Positions 7,016-9,868 of a stretch of DNA of 9,868 bases are shown in pieces. The position numbers were made by a program, and so were the translations under genes. Origin of the DNA: Clostridiales bacterium UBA1752. GTDB lineage: Bacteria > Bacillota > Clostridia > Oscillospirales > CAG-382. The stretch lies in NCBI GenBank assembly GCA_002314835.1, contig DCHM01000022.1, positions 52,037 to 61,904 of the forward strand, in the 5' to 3' direction. Every line of letters begins with the position of its first letter. Position 1 is the stretch's first letter. The notes under the pieces were generated by a model. The model saw nothing but the letters and a program-made list of their open reading frames with translations. It was not told where the DNA came from and did not search any database.

Positions 7016-9400
7016 ATGTCACGCATTAGAATATTTAGTGCCATAACGTTAGTTGCTATGTTAGTTGCTATGTTTGGTTTTACAGTTGTTGCAACTACAG
7101 ATACAAACCTTGCGCTGAATAAGTCCTACACCGTTTCGCAGGATAGCAATACGTCCAACGCTTATCCCAACCTCGCGCTCAAGGATACCGAAGGCAAGCT
7201 CACAAACGGTAAAACAGGAGCACAAAATAACTCGGGCAGTGCCGAATACATCCATTTTTATCGCGGCACATATACTTACGTGACTATCGACCTTGAGCAG
7301 CTCTGCTCTGTCAGCAAGGTTGCTATCGGTCAATACCAAAATATTGACGCAGGTATATACGCCTCACGTGAGGTTTATATTTACGGCTCTGCGGACGGCA
7401 ACGATTTTGCTCTCATCGGCACGAGCGTTGACGAAAACCGCCTTACATCCAACAAGAGCAACAGACTGGTTATCGACGTTGATGCCGATAGCCAATATTC
7501 CGTCAGATACGTTAAGGTCAAATTCAGTACCGATATATTTTGTTTTGTAGATGAAATCGCAGTTTACGGCAGTGCAAACTCAAACGGCAAGTCTATAGCA
7601 GCTGAGACCGAATACGAGCCAAAGGGCTTTGCAGGCGCGGTTGACGGCGTCAATCATATCTGCCTTATGTATTCGGGCGCTCATTATCAAGGCTCCGCGT
7701 CAACCATAGGCAACATTACAAAGGCACAGCTCACACCTTATTTTGCATACGTTGACGGTGTAGGCAAGCCGATAGACACGATGTTTGAGGCTATGCTTTT
7801 CCTGCCTCTGCAGCCGGGGCAATCCTCCGAAGATACGTCATATCCTTACAGCTTTTCCAAAAAAGCGGGCTTTGAAGCTTTTTTGGATAATACCATTGTA
7901 AACAAAGGCTACAACTTTGACGCTCTTAACGAGCTGGTAGGGGAGATAAAGACCGATATCGGCTATGACGCTGATTATCAGTACCCCGTTTACCTCGCAG
8001 TACCTTATATTTATATTTCAAATTCGTCATTTGGCGAAATCGGCGGTGAAACGGTAACGCCAAACAGCTTGGCAGCTCGCCAAAAGATCGTCGATTGGTA
8101 TATTGACTTAGCAATACAAAAGTTCAATGATGCAGGCTATACTAACCTTAAACTTAACGGCTTTTATTGGTACGGCGAGACCGTCCTTTATAAGTACGGT
8201 TCAGACGAAATCGAACTGATAAAGCATTTTAACTCTTATTGCGACACTAAAAATTACACCAGTATCTGGATACCATATTATTGCTCACCCGGATATAACA
8301 AGGCGCTTGAGCTTGGCTTTGACGCAGCCGTTTTACAGACCGGCTACGCATTCCCAAAGGACGCGTCGAGCGAAACGGGTGACGCCAAGGCCGGTGTTTG
8401 TGACGACGCCATAGTGCAAGCCGCAAAATACGGTCTCGGTCTCGAAATCGAGGTTTCATCTCTCGATGCCGACAGATACGACAGATATTATAAATACCTC
8501 CAGGCAGCATACTCCGCAGGCGTTATGAATGACGGATTGTTTATGTATTACCAGGGCGGAGGTCCCGGCGTATATTACGGTGCGTCAAAGACGGCGTCCG
8601 GTTCTACAAATCGTATGGGGTATGATAATACTTACAAGTTTATCCACGCTACGTTTGAGTCGAGCGCACCCGTTATCCAAGACGGCGTGCACGTTATCGT
8701 GCCGCTCGGTGAGATTGCTCAGGGCGGTATAACAGTTACCGATAATGATACCACCGCTTCAAAGCTCAAGATAAACGAAATCCAAAAGCCCACCGAGCTT
8801 ACCGTAGGTGTCGAAGGCAGCGGATATCTCGTGCTTAATGCCAAAAAGACGACGGAGCCTTGCGTAACGTCGGTTACTTTTTCGGTCACTGACGGATATA
8901 ACGTATCAAATACCGCATCGGTCACTATCCACGTAGTTGCCGAATGCTTTACCGCAGACCGCATCGGCGGCAATCTAAAAAACGATCACAGCGTACTCTA
9001 CGTTTACGACGCCGAGGACGACGCTACTACCGGCACGGGCGATAATGCCTACGAGGTTGTCATTTCCTCAGACGGCTACGTTACGTCGGTCGGCGGTCAC
9101 GACAGCACAATCCCCGAGGGCGGCTACGTTTTGGCTGCCAGCGGCAGTAAGCAGGATTACCTTATCCAAAATGTGTCCGTCGGCTCAAAAGCCACGGTTG
9201 ACGCGGTTACGGGCAATATAGTATTTGGCGAATGGATTTTTGACGGCGACGAATCGCAGGCTGAGTCCTCGACACAGACCGAGTCGCAGTCCGAGCCTGC
9301 CGCGGCAGGCATACCTTGGCTATACATAGCGATAGCGGCAGCAGTGCTCGCTGTTGCGGCGATAGCCATCATTATCATTGTTAGGCGTTTTCATCAATAA
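7016..9400 (+). CDS. Membrane-anchored DUF4855 protein with discoidin (F5/8 type C-like) domain
   Basis: A 794-residue exported protein. Domains in order: signal peptide (about 1-27); discoidin/CBM32-like domain (about 31-185: NLALNKSYTVS, YVTIDLEQLCSVSKV, RYVKVKF); DUF4855 (about 212-545: HICLMYSG, VDWYIDLAIQKF, LNGFYWYGE, IWIPYYCSPGY, LGFDAAVLQTGY, GLGLEIEV, MYYQGG); an Ig- or cadherin-like module (about 558-641); a module ending in IPEGGYVLAASG (about 645-737); a Ser/Glu/Gln linker (742-761); and one membrane helix (about 767-789) followed by RRFHQ. It should sit in the membrane with everything else outside. DUF4855 looks like a TIM-barrel carbohydrate-active fold; Glu388, Glu477 and Glu479 are candidate acidic catalytic residues by position only. 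The discoidin domain probably binds sugar. AAGGAG at 7002-7007 supports the ATG. No LPXTG motif is present. DUF4855 and discoidin are assigned from remembered family patterns; the substrate is unknown. Confidence 0.88.
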   Translation: MSRIRIFSAITLVAMLVAMFGFTVVATTDTNLALNKSYTVSQDSNTSNAYPNLALKDTEGKLTNGKTGAQNNSGSAEYIHFYRGTYTYVTIDLEQLCSVSKVAIGQYQNIDAGIYASREVYIYGSADGNDFALIGTSVDENRLTSNKSNRLVIDVDADSQYSVRYVKVKFSTDIFCFVDEIAVYGSANSNGKSIAAETEYEPKGFAGAVDGVNHICLMYSGAHYQGSASTIGNITKAQLTPYFAYVDGVGKPIDTMFEAMLFLPLQPGQSSEDTSYPYSFSKKAGFEAFLDNTIVNKGYNFDALNELVGEIKTDIGYDADYQYPVYLAVPYIYISNSSFGEIGGETVTPNSLAARQKIVDWYIDLAIQKFNDAGYTNLKLNGFYWYGETVLYKYGSDEIELIKHFNSYCDTKNYTSIWIPYYCSPGYNKALELGFDAAVLQTGYAFPKDASSETGDAKAGVCDDAIVQAAKYGLGLEIEVSSLDADRYDRYYKYLQAAYSAGVMNDGLFMYYQGGGPGVYYGASKTASGSTNRMGYDNTYKFIHATFESSAPVIQDGVHVIVPLGEIAQGGITVTDNDTTASKLKINEIQKPTELTVGVEGSGYLVLNAKKTTEPCVTSVTFSVTDGYNVSNTASVTIHVVAECFTADRIGGNLKNDHSVLYVYDAEDDATTGTGDNAYEVVISSDGYVTSVGGHDSTIPEGGYVLAASGSKQDYLIQNVSVGSKATVDAVTGNIVFGEWIFDGDESQAESSTQTESQSEPAAAGIPWLYIAIAAAVLAVAAIAIIIIVRRFHQ

Positions 9401-9431
9401 AGCCAAAAAATTTAAAAAAGGAGTATTTACG

Positions 9432-9868
9432 ATGAAAAAACTGTTTGTCCTTATCGTCGCGCTTGTTTTGGTAGTCGCTCTTTGCGCTTGCCAGACAACC
9501 AAACTCGTAGAAGAATCCAAAGAAACTTCTACCGAATCCACTCCTGCTACCGAGTCTGAAACAGAGTCCAAATCAGAATCCGAAGCAGAATCCGAAGCAG
9601 AATCTGCTGACGAGTCCAAGGCTGACGAGTCCAAGGACGAAGGTCCTACAATCCCTGCATACGATGCAACCAGATTCGTTTACTTCGGCAACGAAGTAGC
9701 AAGCTCCACCTCCGGCGCTAAGACTGCAAAGACCGACATTGGTACTTCTGCAAGTGTTAACCACGCTAACGCTATCCGCCTCACCGCTATCAACGAAGGT
9801 GTTGAATACGGCTCTGTTGTTTTCTACAACGCAGAGTTTGGTCTCACCATCAAGGTTGACGGCGAAGA
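9432..9868 (+). CDS. Ser/Glu-rich lipoprotein, 3' end beyond the window
   Basis: A partial gene of 145 complete codons, open to the right edge with no stop. ATG at 9432 has AAGGAG at 9417-9422, 9 bases upstream. The signal peptide (MKK, a Val/Leu-rich core, then ALCAC with lipid-acceptor Cys20) predicts a lipoprotein on the outer membrane face. Residues about 24-70 are an almost pure Ser/Glu/Lys/Thr/Ala tether built partly from short tandem repeats. From about residue 71 a globular domain begins (YDATRFVYFGNEV, ANAIRLTAINEGVEYGSVVFYNAEFG) that I do not recognise. Codon use differs sharply from the neighbours: 9 of 16 Ser codons are TCC and none TCG, Ala after the signal peptide is only GCT or GCA, and ATA is absent. 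This is typical of highly expressed genes, or alternatively of different origin. It lies 31 bases after the DUF4855 gene, and no clear promoter is visible between them. Confidence 0.88.
   Translation, partial: MKKLFVLIVALVLVVALCACQTTKLVEESKETSTESTPATESETESKSESEAESEAESADESKADESKDEGPTIPAYDATRFVYFGNEVASSTSGAKTAKTDIGTSASVNHANAIRLTAINEGVEYGSVVFYNAEFGLTIKVDGE
9576..9635 (+). repeat. Short in-frame tandem repeats in the lipoprotein tether
   Basis: Two copies of a 12-base unit encoding ESEA (9576-9587 and 9588-9599) plus a partial third, followed directly by two perfect copies of a 15-base unit encoding ADESK (9606-9620 and 9621-9635). Both units are multiples of three, so copy-number change would lengthen or shorten the tether without breaking the frame. 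Confidence 0.85.

Noticed and set aside
9157..9764. Overlapping minus-strand frames rich in Ser/Asp near the last lipoprotein.
   Set aside because: They mirror the GAATCC/GAGTCC repeat-rich tether on the plus strand, whose signal peptide, lipobox and ribosome site identify the real gene.

Overview
The window looks like a piece of a chromosome from an anaerobic, moderate-GC, Gram-positive bacterium of the Clostridia type, possibly a gut Oscillospiraceae/Ruminococcaceae relative. The reasons are Gram-positive-style Shine-Dalgarno sites, sigma-A-like extended -10 promoters, MKK-type lipoproteins with Ser/Glu-rich linkers, a radical SAM/SPASM enzyme, and a DUF4855 protein held by a C-terminal membrane anchor. 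This placement is inferred from style, not from a marker gene.

Left part (1-2765), minus strand: a two-gene housekeeping unit. asnS (asparaginyl-tRNA synthetase) is read first from a strong promoter in the divergent intergenic region. A class I/II PLP-dependent aminotransferase, probably an aspartate aminotransferase, follows 36 bases downstream. Together they connect the aspartate/asparagine pool to protein synthesis.

Middle (2766-3809): a divergent intergenic region of about 270 bases with a promoter for each direction, then a 277-residue radical SAM enzyme with a C-terminal Cys-rich SPASM-like region on the plus strand. Its substrate is not evident from the window.

Right part (3806-9868), plus strand: a run of four exported proteins. 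Two lipoproteins (365 and 643 residues) sit 9 bases apart behind a promoter that overlaps the radical SAM stop codon. After a new promoter comes a 794-residue secreted protein: signal peptide, discoidin-like domain, DUF4855 domain, two beta-type modules, Ser/Glu linker and a membrane anchor. Thirty-one bases later a third lipoprotein starts and runs off the window. All three lipoproteins begin MKK, have the lipobox Cys at residue 20 and continue into a Ser/Glu-rich tether. The likely picture is a cell-surface locus in which a carbohydrate-active, membrane-anchored protein works beside abundant tethered lipoproteins that bind glycan or another surface ligand. That joint function is inference. 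The lipoprotein ectodomains match nothing I recognise.

No tRNA, rRNA, CRISPR array, insertion sequence or convincing rho-independent terminator was seen.
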